NCBI GenBank assembly: GCA_036426205.1
Contig: CM071568.1
Coordinates: 226,919,967 to 226,983,966 of the forward strand
Length of the DNA: 64,000 bases
Reading direction: 5' to 3'
Origin: Ascaphus truei
Taxonomy: Eukaryota > Chordata > Amphibia > Anura > Ascaphidae
Below, in pieces: positions 55,396 to 64,000 of the stretch; the first letter of the stretch is position 1; every line of letters begins with the position of its first letter. A model generated the notes under the pieces. That model did no database searches and was not told where the DNA came from. It saw only the letters and a list, made by a program, of their open reading frames with translations. The position numbers and the translations under genes are program-made.

Positions 55396-55524
55396 GGTTA
55401 CTCGTTCGCTCAGCCGTGTGCACGCCTTCCAGAGATGCATCGTGGAGAAGTATGGAGGTCACGAGTACTCGATCAAATCTTTAAATTTATATTTATACCT
55501 TTTGGACTGCTTTATACTCCAGGT

Positions 55525-55863
55525 CAGCGGTGTGCAAACTGTGGGGGGTGCAAGATTTGCTAGGGCGGTTAGAGAGGCCCCACGCCCGTCCCCAAGGCAT
55601 TTAAATTAAATGCCGGGGGAGGCGTGAGGCCTCTGTAATGTCCCTTATCTGCTGCAAGCCGGGTCTTCGGCAACACGTCGCCATGGCAACGCCGTGATGT
55701 CATGTGATGTGTCGCGTTGCCATTACAACGCACGTCAAATGATGCTGTGGGGTCATGTGACGTGACCCACAAGGTCATTTGACGCTGGATTCTATGTCAG
55801 GGGGGGCGTGAGCACTAGGCTCCCAGGCAAGGGGGCGCACTCCAAAAACTTTGCGCATCTCTG
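55525..55863. mobile_element. hAT-type MITE copy 3
   Basis: Starts CAGCGGTGTGCAAACTG and ends TTTGCGCATCTCTG, with 8-bp duplications CTCCAGGT (55517-55524 and 55864-55871). TGACGTGACCC and AATGCCGGGG words are shared with the other copies. Confidence 0.85.
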
Positions 55864-55871
55864 CTCCAGGT

Positions 55872-57045
55872 CACACAGGCCCTTAAGTCCAGTGGTCACC
55901 TGTTCTTGCCTCACGGCTGTGATTCAATTGGCAGATCCACAGGACTATGCTATGTGGCTTATGTTCTACTTATAATAGGAGTTACTTCAATGCATGTCAA
56001 GACCAAACATAAGCCTCTGGTACTATTTACACTGGCTCTTGATGCAGCTATATCTGCTTGGGTATACCATACAATAGAATTGTGGATCCACGTTTGTGAT
56101 TTTTTTCTGAGCACTGACTCTGGACTCTTGTTCTGGGACACTGACTCACTGTTTATGTCAGGCAAAGGCTTCGCTTGCATTTTCTAAGCATGCTTCTCTA
56201 ATGACATTCCATCACCTTTACGTGAAATTGTGTGCATTATACTGCTCTGGGTAAATGATACTGATTTAGGCAGATTGTGATGTCAACCATACTGTAGTAG
56301 CTAAACACTGGGCAATTGTTAAGATACAAGCTAGTCCTAAATGATGTGTTATTATTTACTACTCTAATGCTCTTGAACAAACCAAATGTATGAAACTTAT
56401 AGCAGTGGATACCACTACACTTAATATAAAAAGGCAATACCAATACCTTTTATCAACGCTTTTTTGTTGTATTCTATGGATATTAATACCTATTTTTCCC
56501 TTCCACAGTAATTGTCAAGTTATTTGACTGTTTCTTTGAAGAAATACAGTTTTTTTTAGCCGCAATTTCTGCTCTATGATTTGTAAGAAAGACTGAAAAA
56601 AATACTGTATAAAAGTGTTTCTCTACCGAAAAACTTTGCTGCTTAAAGCAGCAGAACTTGTAGGAATAAGTGTGAATAAGACCTCCGAAGCTGAACCCCA
56701 TTAATTTCAGATCCGGAAACTCCCTGCTTCCCGAGACACTTAACACTATAGGGGTGCCGGAATCTCCTGCTTAGGTTTAAATTGCTGGTCAGGCGGGCCA
56801 ATAGGAAGCCCCGAGGTGAAATTAAGGAGGTTCAGCTCCAGAGACCCTCTGGTTCAAACCTATAATGCAAACAAAATTAAAAAAAGACAAGCAGGATTGC
56901 TGCTTTAAAGTCGATTTAGTGATTATGGTATTTCCCATAAATGCTACGCCTGTACACATATTGTCTTCAATTATCTGGAATGTAAACGGTTCATGTTGCA
57001 ACAAGAAAGTACTTTTCCAGAAACACAAAACATAACAGCTGTTAC
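55872..57045. other. intron, no gene seen
   Basis: The 93-codon frame near 55906 on the plus strand has two hydrophobic stretches but no homology I recognise; taken as chance. No repeat ends identified. Confidence 0.45.
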
Positions 57046-57175
57046 CTGCTGTTAAGCTGATCCACTAAGTCTAGTGCAAATTTCTTAATTTTCTCTACTA
57101 GAGATCCGTAGGGCTGAGCTCTGAGTGCAACACTTTCAGACGTATCCAGGACAATGTACACATCAGCTGGGCAGT
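57046..57175 (-). CDS. COL6A1: collagen VI alpha-1 VWA (N1) first exon seen, 130 bp
   Basis: Minus-strand exon between acceptor ...TTGCCTTGCAG and donor GTAACA. It encodes (D)[34 protein letters not shown] and [15 protein letters not shown] is the DxSxS MIDAS motif of the N-terminal von Willebrand A domain, and SVALR.xPYGxLV is characteristic of alpha-1(VI). It begins in phase 1 (two bases complete a codon) and ends with two bases of an Arg codon. The signal-peptide exon should be at higher coordinates and was not found up to 64000. The extracellular chain assembles with alpha-2 and alpha-3 into microfibrils. Confidence 0.95.
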
Positions 57176-57481
57176 CTGCAAGGCAAGATAAATCTTATAG
57201 TCACATGTTTTCCCTTTCTTAATCCTACAACTAATTAATAGAAACATACAATTTGGCAGAAGTACTCCCTCACATTTCCCAGAAGCCTACCACCCTCCAG
57301 CTTCAGAGCATGAGCTCTTGTTCTAGCACTTCCCTTTCTCTAAAATATGTTTTCCTACTGTACTTGGTTGAATCCCTTTATGTATTTGAAAGTTTAAATC
57401 ATATGCCCCTCTCCCTGCTCTCTTCTAAACTGTACATATTAAAATCCTGTAGTCTTTCCTGATAATTCTTATGCTGTAGAC

Positions 57482-57756
57482 CAGGGGTGCGCGAACTTTC
57501 CCTGCTGTGCTCCCCCCTGCCTGCTCTCCCTCCCTGCTCGTGCGCCCCTCCTTACCTTGTCTTTGACGTCAAATGACGCCGTGGGGTCATGTGACATCAT
57601 GCAACTCTGCGGCGTCACTTGATGCCACGTTGCCATGGCCAGAGGCCTCACGAGATCCCCTGGCATTTCATTTAAATGCCTTGGGAAGAGCGCAGGGCCT
57701 CTGCAACTGCCGCACCCCCCATGGAACATCTTGCGCCCCCAGTTTGCGCTCCCCTG
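57482..57756. mobile_element. hAT-type MITE copy 4
   Basis: Starts CAGGGGTGCGCGAACTTTCC and ends CAGTTTGCGCTCCCCTG. Perfect 8-bp duplications CTGTAGAC (57474-57481 and 57757-57764). The best-preserved copy. It interrupts the CR1 C-terminal region. Confidence 0.9.
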
Positions 57757-58417
57757 CTGTAGACCATGCACCATTTTAGTAGCCATTCTTTGCACACTCA
57801 CATTCATGTATGTGCTATAAGAGCTATAGTCATCTCTTTCTGCTGCTAACACCTCTCCCTATACAACCTAGCATCCTATGGGCTTTCCCCATTGCTTTGT
57901 TACATTGCTTATCTACTTTTAAGTCTGCTGAAATAATGACTCTCAAGCGCCTTTCCCCTATAGAAGTTGACCTTATATTATGCTTTTAGATTTTGTGACC
58001 CAAGGGCATTATTTTTAACTTTTTCGCATTCAATTGTACTTGCCATATTTATTGACCACTTCTCTAATTTACAGTATCTAAATCATTCATCATTTTGGTT
58101 ACAACTCCCCCCACCCCACCTCAGAGTGTCATCCCTGTTGCATATCTTTTTGTAATCTGCCAAAAAAACCCAGACATTTGTAATGTCACTAGCAAACATA
58201 TTAAAGAGTACCGGTTCAGTACAGCTCCACGGGTCACCTCCCTCTTCTCTGTTTGTACTCCATTTGCCACAACCATCTGTTGCTGATCCTTCAACCAATC
58301 TCATATTCATTCAACCACTTTAGAATTCAATCCCATGCATTGCAGCTGTCTACTGTATGCGGGCCAGTTTCAAAGGTCTTACTAAAATCTAGGTAAGGTG
58401 CATCTACTGCTCTACCC

Positions 58418-58845
58418 TGTAAACAAAAACGGAGAACCAACTCCTACACCAATGCTCTTAGATTAAGCAACAAACATCCAGATGATTAGTATAAATCACT
58501 GTATACTGATGTCTTCAGAAAACATATCCTCCGTGAATGCACTATTGTTGGTGTATCCAGGTCAATAAACATGAGTACAGCTGAATGCAGGTCATTAGTG
58601 CCCATAAATGAGGGTATGTAAAGATATTAGAAACATATGGGATGTCAAGGAGACCCGTATAGAAAGGGGACCTGAGTTCCTCCTAAGATCACTTGTTTTT
58701 AGTTTGATGTTGCTTTACGTTCATTAAATGGTTCATTTGGAATAGTGATCCAGCAGCCGTGTTTTCTTCCTGCATCCGGAACGCATGAAGCATTTGTTGG
58801 CACGCAGAGCACCGCCACTATCTTCCCCCCTGGGAGGAATTCCTG
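58418..58845. mobile_element. unclassified 428-bp insertion with 13-bp duplication
   Basis: TACTGCTCTACCC occurs at 58405-58417 and 58846-58858, and the CR1 sequence on the two sides reads on across it. The interior begins TGTAAACAAAAACGGAGAAC, similar in style to the starts of the Penelope-related units. A 13-bp duplication suggests target-primed retrotransposition. Family uncertain. Confidence 0.65.
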
Positions 58846-59460
58846 TACTGCTCTACCCAGTTTTATTACTTTAGTCACCAGGTCAAAAAAATCTATTAGA
58901 TTTTATTTGACATGATTTCCCCCTTGTAAATCCATGCTGCCTGTGCTCTTGTAGCTTGCTAGACTTTAGATATTCAACAATTCTTTCTTTCAGCAGTGTT
59001 TTCACTCATTTTCCTACTAGTGATGCCAGGTTCACTGGCCTGTAGTTACCTTCCCTACTTCCCCATTTGTAAAGTTGGGTTACACATACAGTACTCTTCT
59101 CCAGTCATATTCTGGAACCACACCTGTTAATCGTGACTGGTTACATGGTTCCCTTACTGGTGTTGCCAGCTCATTTAATATCCTTGAATGTATCCCATCT
59201 GGACCTATTGACTTTGAGTTGTGAAAGTTCCAGTCGGACCCTCCCTTGTAAATGGACTTCTGTCCGCCTCATTTCCCTGTAGGTTCCTATTAACTAACTG
59301 TGACCCATCTTCTTCATCTTCAGCTGTGAAAACTGGGAAATAATTATTATGAAGGTGTCTCTGGTACCTTTGTCTCCCTCAATAAAACTTCCCCTGTGTC
59401 TTTAGTCTTACCTTTTTTCTGTCCTATGATTTATATACATTGCTTTAGTCCTACAAAAGA

Positions 59461-60821
59461 GGTACAGGAACTCTGAGAATGATGGTTTAAAAAGGGAGGG
59501 GTAAAGAGAAGAACAGGCGTGATTCTATTTTATCTTATATTATTATTATTATTATTAATATTATTATTATTATTAATATTATTATTATTATTCTCATCTA
59601 TATTAATAAAAGAGCCTGTGTGTCTGTCTGTCAGAGACATAAAAGAGGAAGGGAGAGGTGGGGTCTGAGAGTGATGGGGAGAGGTGGGGGTATAAGAGAG
59701 GGAGGAAGTAGTGATAGTGGTGTAAGAGAGGGAGTGGGGAGTGAGAGACAGTGTGAGGAAGAAATACATAGAGTGAAGGAGAGTATGAGAGGGTAGTGTG
59801 AGAGGAAGGTCACTGATGGGGTGTAAGTGTCACTGAGGGAATGTGTCAGTGAAGAGGGTGGATGTCACTATAATTTGGGGTGGGGGTGACTTTGGGTCGG
59901 GGGTGCAGTGTCACTCACTGGAAGGTGGAATTATTGATTCGGTTAAAGAGGGCGCCATCATCGTTTGAGTCACTGTTTCAAGTCTACAATGGAAAAGTTG
60001 ACTCCAGAGTATGGCAACCGTGCGAAGATGGGTAGTTTAGCTAGTAATCTATATAGTATAAGACAAACGCTTCTGCACATAAGTCTATATATTGTTGTGT
60101 ACAATAAACTGTCCCTTGTCAGCATGCTGAAATATTCTTTGTAAACGTTCTACATTAAATTAAATTAAATTGCTCTTTAACTAGTCTCTGTAGTCCTTTG
60201 TGTGCCACTTGTTCTCAAATGTTGGCATAGTAAGCAATGCAAGAGATTTTTTATTGTATTAGATAAATAATTTCAGTTTGACTGTCTGTATAAAAGAAGC
60301 CCATCAGATTTATTTGCAATGTTGTGAATGCCAGTAGACGCTTTGGATGTAATTTATGTCAGATGGGGCTCTGTTATGATGAAAATTGGACTAAAAAGGG
60401 AATATGGGATACATGTGTTTTATGTGAGCTGTTAAAATTGAGCCTGGCCTCTTCAATACAAAGCAAAGGGTTACAGCCCATTGTGGTCCTGATAAGGTAT
60501 GCTCACCTTTCATTCATGTCTTTGCTATAGTTGGCAGGCTCCGCCTATAAATAACCTACTACAGTATGTTTCTGTCTGGTTGCTTTCTTGAAGATAAACT
60601 ACTTTCCTTATCTGGGACTCTTCCCTCTGTAGTATGATTCCCAATGTATGCAGTCCTACATATACTATGGTGGGTAGTATAAAGATCAATGCTCCCTGTA
60701 TAGTACCTGAACTAACATTTTGAGTCCTAAATCTGTCCCATTGTTTGCCAATTCTTACATCGGATAACAGTTTTTGAACACATCAAGCATTTTCTCTAAA
60801 CCTTTTCTTGCCACTAATTTG
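59461..60821. other. non-coding; microsatellite and GA-rich tract
   Basis: Contains the TTA microsatellite (59537-59596) and a GA-rich tract, 59640-59830. No exon or full repeat recognised in the remainder. Confidence 0.5.
59537..59596. repeat. (TTA)n microsatellite
   Basis: About 60 bp of TTA/ATT repeats with AATATT interruptions. Confidence 0.95.
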
Positions 60822-60950
60822 TTTATTTATAAAATGTTTTACCAGGAAGTAATAGATTGAGAGTTATCTCTCGTTTTTAAGTATGTCCTGGGCAGAGTTA
60901 TGATGACAAATACATGGTCATAAATACATAGTTGCATTAAGTGAGCAGGG

Positions 60951-61481
60951 TTAAACATTATATACAAGACATTGCATGTACAGTAAGAGATAATATATAT
61001 TATGGGCGTACTGTATGTAACAGTTACAGACCAGATTAAAATGAGAGACAGCTTTAGTTTTGAAAGAACTTAGACTGGTGGTGGCTCTGAGAGTATCTGG
61101 TAGATTGTTCCAGTTTTGGGGTGCACGGTAAGAGAAGGAGGAGCGGCCGGATACTTTGCTGAACCATGGGAGCATGAACAGTCTTTTGGAGTCAGACCTC
61201 AGATGATAAGTGCTGCATGTGGTAGGGGTGAGGAGCTTGTTCAGATAGATGGGTAGCTGCCACAGAAAGTATTTGAAGGTAAGACAGGAAAGAAGAACTT
61301 TGTGCCTAGACTCAAGTGATGACCAATCTAGTTCTTTGAGCATTTCGCAGTGATGTGTGTTGTAGTAGCATTGGAGGACAAAATGGCATATTGAATTGTA
61401 GAGGGTATCAAGTTTGCTACGGTGGGGTTGGGTTGCCGAGCCATATACTATGTTCCCATAGTCGATAATTAGCATTAGCAT
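60951..61481 (-). pseudogene. LINE RT C-terminal frame
   Basis: A 176-codon frame from the LINE at 60822-62490: IIDYGNIVYGSATQPHRSKL, LDWSSLESRHKVLLSCLTFK, SYRAPQNWNNLPDTLRA. WxSL.xRR/H..L and APxxWNxLP are generic RT-LINE C-terminal landmarks. Part of the transposon, not a host gene. Confidence 0.85.
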
Positions 61482-62173
61482 CTACTGTGCGATACGCTTT
61501 CTGACCAGCAGACTTAGAGAGGATTTGTCCTATAAAGCACACCCAGTTTGGCATAAGTTTTGGATGTCAGGGTTTCAATGTGCATCCCAAATGTTAAATG
61601 GGAGTTAAACCATATATCCAAGTATTTAAAACTAGTAACAGGGGCTAAGATGGTATTAGCATTTGTTCTGACCTGAAGCTCATTCATTGGAAGCTTTAAA
61701 AATGTAGCCTTGGTCCCAAATACCATTGTTACAGTCTTGTCAGTGTTTAAAAACTATTTGTTTAGGGAAATCCAATTTTCAAGTCTCAAAAAGTCAGATT
61801 GAAGTATGTGTCCAAGGTCGGAGAGGCTATGGCTGTGTGCATATAACATTGTGTCATCCGCATACATGTATATTGAAGCTCCCTACAAGCTGTTGGAAGA
61901 TCAAGGATGAACACTTAGAAGAGTAGGGGCCCCAGAACAGAGCCTCGTCGGACACAGCATGTGATATCCAAGGGGTTGGAGTTAGAGCCTGAGATAAACA
62001 CATGTTGGGATCTACCTGATAGTTAGGAAAGAAACCAGTTTAAAGCATGCTTCCCTATTCCAGAGCACTGGAGTTTGTTAAGCAGGATAGCATGATCAAC
62101 AGTATCAAAAGCCTTTGCAAAATCTAGGAATACTGCACCAGTGAGTTGTCCCCGTTCCATTCCACACTGGATC

Positions 62174-62473
62174 TCATTGCAAACTTTTAGGAGGGTAGTT
62201 ACCGTGGAGTGTTTTTTTGCGAAAGCCAGATTGGAATTGGCTAGGGAAATTTATCTTGGTATAGTAATCACATAATTGGGAGTGAACATATTTTTCCATG
62301 ACTTTGGATAGTATTGGTAGAAGAGAGATTGGCCTGTAGTTTGAGACAGTGTTTTTGTCCCCACTTTTGAAGATTGGAACAACTCTGGCACTTTTCCATG
62401 TCTTAGGGATAACAGTGGACACTTTACAAAAATCACTCCTTTGCAGATGTTTCTTATTACATGCTCTTACCAT
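62174..62473 (-). pseudogene. LINE RT N-terminal frame
   Basis: A 99-codon frame with PKTWKSARVVPIFKSGDK and NYRPISLLPILSKVME, the conserved start of the LINE reverse transcriptase, ending QFQSGFRKKT before a frame break. Belongs to the LINE at 60822-62490. Confidence 0.85.
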
Positions 62474-62810
62474 GATGCGTTGTCTTGTTGGATTGTGAAA
62501 CAGAAGTAGTTTGGTCCAAGATCATAAAAACCAGGAGAACTAGATTAAAATACAGAGTCATTGTGGTCCGCTGGGTTGCATTTTATATTGAAAACCTGTT
62601 ATTATAAAAACAGAAAATGTGATAACTAGATACATGTAAAAGAATGTGAATACAGTTTGCATAAATCAGAATAAGAAAAGCAATAAATAGTACTGGTTTT
62701 ACAATCAATCAATTATATTTTAATTGACATACAGTATTAAAACTTTGCTTTGGTCCATGAATATTTTTGCTTCTTCTCATAATTTGAATATACTATACTG
62801 TGGTCTAATA

Positions 62811-63099
62811 CAGGGGTGCTCAAACTTTTCAGTCTGTGCCCCCCTGCCTGCTCTCACCCCTGCTCGCACCCCCCTCCTTACATTGTCTTCGGCTCTCCAT
62901 CGTCAAATGAAGCCGAGGGGTCACGTGACGTCATGTTGCCATGGCGACACGTCGCCGAAGACAAGGTAAGGGAAGTTGCAGAGGCCTCACGCAATCCCCC
63001 GGCATTTAATTTAAATGCTTTGGGGAAGAGCATGGGGCATCTGCAACCGCTGCGCCCACCCCCCTGAAAAATCTTGCCCCCCCAGTTTGCACACCCTTG
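62811..63099. mobile_element. hAT-type MITE copy 5
   Basis: Starts CAGGGGTGCTCAAACTTTTC and ends CAGTTTGCACACCCTTG, with perfect 8-bp duplications GTCTAATA (62803-62810 and 63100-63107). The interior shares CACGTGACGTCATGTTGCCA-type and AATGCTTTGGGGAAGAGC words with the sister copies. Confidence 0.9.
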
Positions 63100-63226
63100 G
63101 TCTAATATACGTTTACAGGCTATGTTAAATATATTTATTCAACACTGTGCTGTTTTTGTTTTGGTATGCTCAGGCAAAGGGACTTATCAAGCTTACATCT
63201 AATTGTTTTCTCTGAATATTATTTTA

Positions 63227-63332
63227 AAAGGCCTTATTCTATAAAGTGTCAGCGTTACTGCATAGCACGGAAAGACCCATTGACTTCAATGGTGCTTTCT
63301 ATGCTATAGCATTTTATTAGATAAGGCCCTAG
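63227..63332. mobile_element. short palindromic MITE
   Basis: Ends AAGGCCTTATTCTATAAAG and, reversed, TAGGGCCTTATCTAATAAAA. Inner CATTGACTTCAATG palindrome. About 105 bp, no coding. Confidence 0.6.
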
Positions 63333-64000
63333 GTATTTATCCATAGTAGCACAGAGAGTAGCTCCCTTAAACAGCAATTAATTTCTAGTTTTACAAAAAT
63401 ATTTTGTAAATCTGAGATTTTTGTAGTCAAATGATCACATTTGCTAGTAGAAGAAGCAATGCATTGTAATACAGCAGTTTTATTGAGTGTTACTTCTGTA
63501 ACCGGAGGTGACAACTCTACTAAAACATTGTTACATCCTCAAAATAGCTGATCAGGGGCTACAATCCTCAGAAAAGCTTTAGAAACAATCACTAAATTAT
63601 AAACATGATTTAATATCGGTAACCCAAAGCATGAACACACGGTAATAAAACAACCTACGTATTTGTTATTGTACAAACTTCTTCAATGGATTTGAAAAAC
63701 ATTATTTGAACAGTTCGATTATGTGTAACTTCTGAGTATTCAAAATACCAACAAATAATTATCTCTAGTGTGATAATGAAATATTTTGTCAGTTATTTAC
63801 AGTATGTGGTTACAGTTTACTAGGAGCAGAAACACACAGGTTAATACTACATGTATTTTCAGAGTGCTTATTGTGGGGTTTTCGTGGTTTAATATAGGTT
63901 TTCCCCATAGCACCGCCACCAGCCTTACTGTGGCTTTATTTAGGTGGCTTTGATTTATTCTATTTTATAGTGATTAGTGATGCGGTAGTGTGTGTTATAT
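63333..64000. other. non-coding, no gene seen
   Basis: AT-rich sequence to the window edge. The expected COL6A1 signal-peptide exon (minus strand, phase 1 donor) was looked for here and not found. Confidence 0.5.

Larger units (their letters stand above)
57240..59460 (-). mobile_element. CR1-type LINE, interrupted twice
   Basis: Minus-strand landmarks: an RGKSCQ.NLIDFFDLVTKVI stretch near 58900, GRAVDAPYLDFSKTF (RT motif A) near 58380-58415, a decayed LGPVLFN region near 58220, and near 57380-57470 NYQERLQDFNMYSLE, the CR1 C-terminal landmark. It is split by a hAT-type MITE (57482-57756) and a 428-bp element (58418-58845), each with target duplications. Numerous stops; the 5' end is missing. 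Confidence 0.8.
60822..62490 (-). mobile_element. L2/CR1-group LINE, RT region largely preserved
   Basis: Minus-strand frames: PKTWKSARVVPIFKSGDKNT and NYRPISLLPILSKVMEKYVH at 62174-62473, YMYADDTMLYAHSH (catalytic YADD box) near 61840, FKYLDIWFNSHLTFGMHI near 61600, and IIDYGNIVYGSA plus APQNWNNLPDTLRAT at 60951-61481. The order is that of an L2/CR1-group RT; a few frame breaks separate the parts. It ends near 60822 with the ATGTTTTACCAGGAAGTAAT 3' sequence. The best-preserved LINE here. The 5' endonuclease is missing. Confidence 0.85.

Noticed and set aside
59597..59640. TCTATATTAATAAAAGAGCC as a possible Helitron 5' end
   Set aside because: No matching hairpin plus CTRR 3' end was located and the word lies at a microsatellite border; too weak to list.
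1..64000. CRISPR arrays, bacterial operons, tRNA or rRNA genes
   Set aside because: None seen. The window is eukaryotic intron sequence; repeats lack CRISPR spacing and no tRNA cloverleaf or rRNA signature was recognised.

Overview
The window is vertebrate nuclear DNA. It is AT-rich, its coding sequence is split into short GT-AG exons, and nearly everything else is transposable-element debris. Penelope-like elements, L2, CR1 and L1/Tx1-type LINEs, hAT, Tc1 and Harbinger-like DNA elements and a retroviral relic occur together. The mix suggests a large-genome amphibian, most likely a frog; this is an inference from repeat style, not from a species match. The only clear host gene runs on the minus strand: the N-terminal part of a collagen VI alpha-1 chain gene (COL6A1 or a close paralogue). 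I can place 13 consecutive exons, from 57175 down to 2798. They encode the first von Willebrand A domain, the Cys-containing linker and the start of the Gly-X-Y triple helix. All joins are in phase and give 314 codons plus 2 nt. The signal-peptide exon (above 57175 or outside the window) and the rest of the helix and C-terminal domains (below 2798) are not seen. Two exons are only 21 bp, and one of them appears to use a GC donor. Layout from the 3' side of the gene: 1-3700 holds three helix exons; 3800-12200 is an L2 LINE, a 2.7 kb Penelope-like element with two 1111-bp inverted arms, and an oppositely oriented L2; 13-15.7 kb is a nested DNA transposon with CA microsatellite and GC-rich minisatellite, then an irregular ~85-bp minisatellite; 16-18.4 kb holds three helix exons; 20.86-26.36 kb is a second inverted Penelope-like element with reverse transcriptase and GIY-YIG endonuclease; 27-28.2 kb holds four exons; 30.4-31.8 kb is a dead Tc1 element; 32.1-32.3 kb is one VWA exon. 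The 21.7-kb intron from 32.26 to 53.95 kb carries a forkhead-domain reading frame with a single stop, a third Penelope-like element, a retroviral relic and L1 fragments. 53.9-57.2 kb holds the two first VWA exons seen. 57.2-64 kb is CR1 and L2-like LINEs with nested insertions. The strongest leads are: a forkhead (Fox) ORF antisense within the collagen gene, inside a 3.8-kb unit whose ends resemble a 247-bp element elsewhere in the window; hammerhead-ribozyme-like motifs in several Penelope-related inverted repeats, whose stem I differs in sequence but stays paired in several copies; whole inverted Penelope units each flanked by one 13-15 bp target-site duplication; and a five-member hAT-type MITE family with intact 8-bp duplications. 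All protein-family calls come from motif reading, with no database search.
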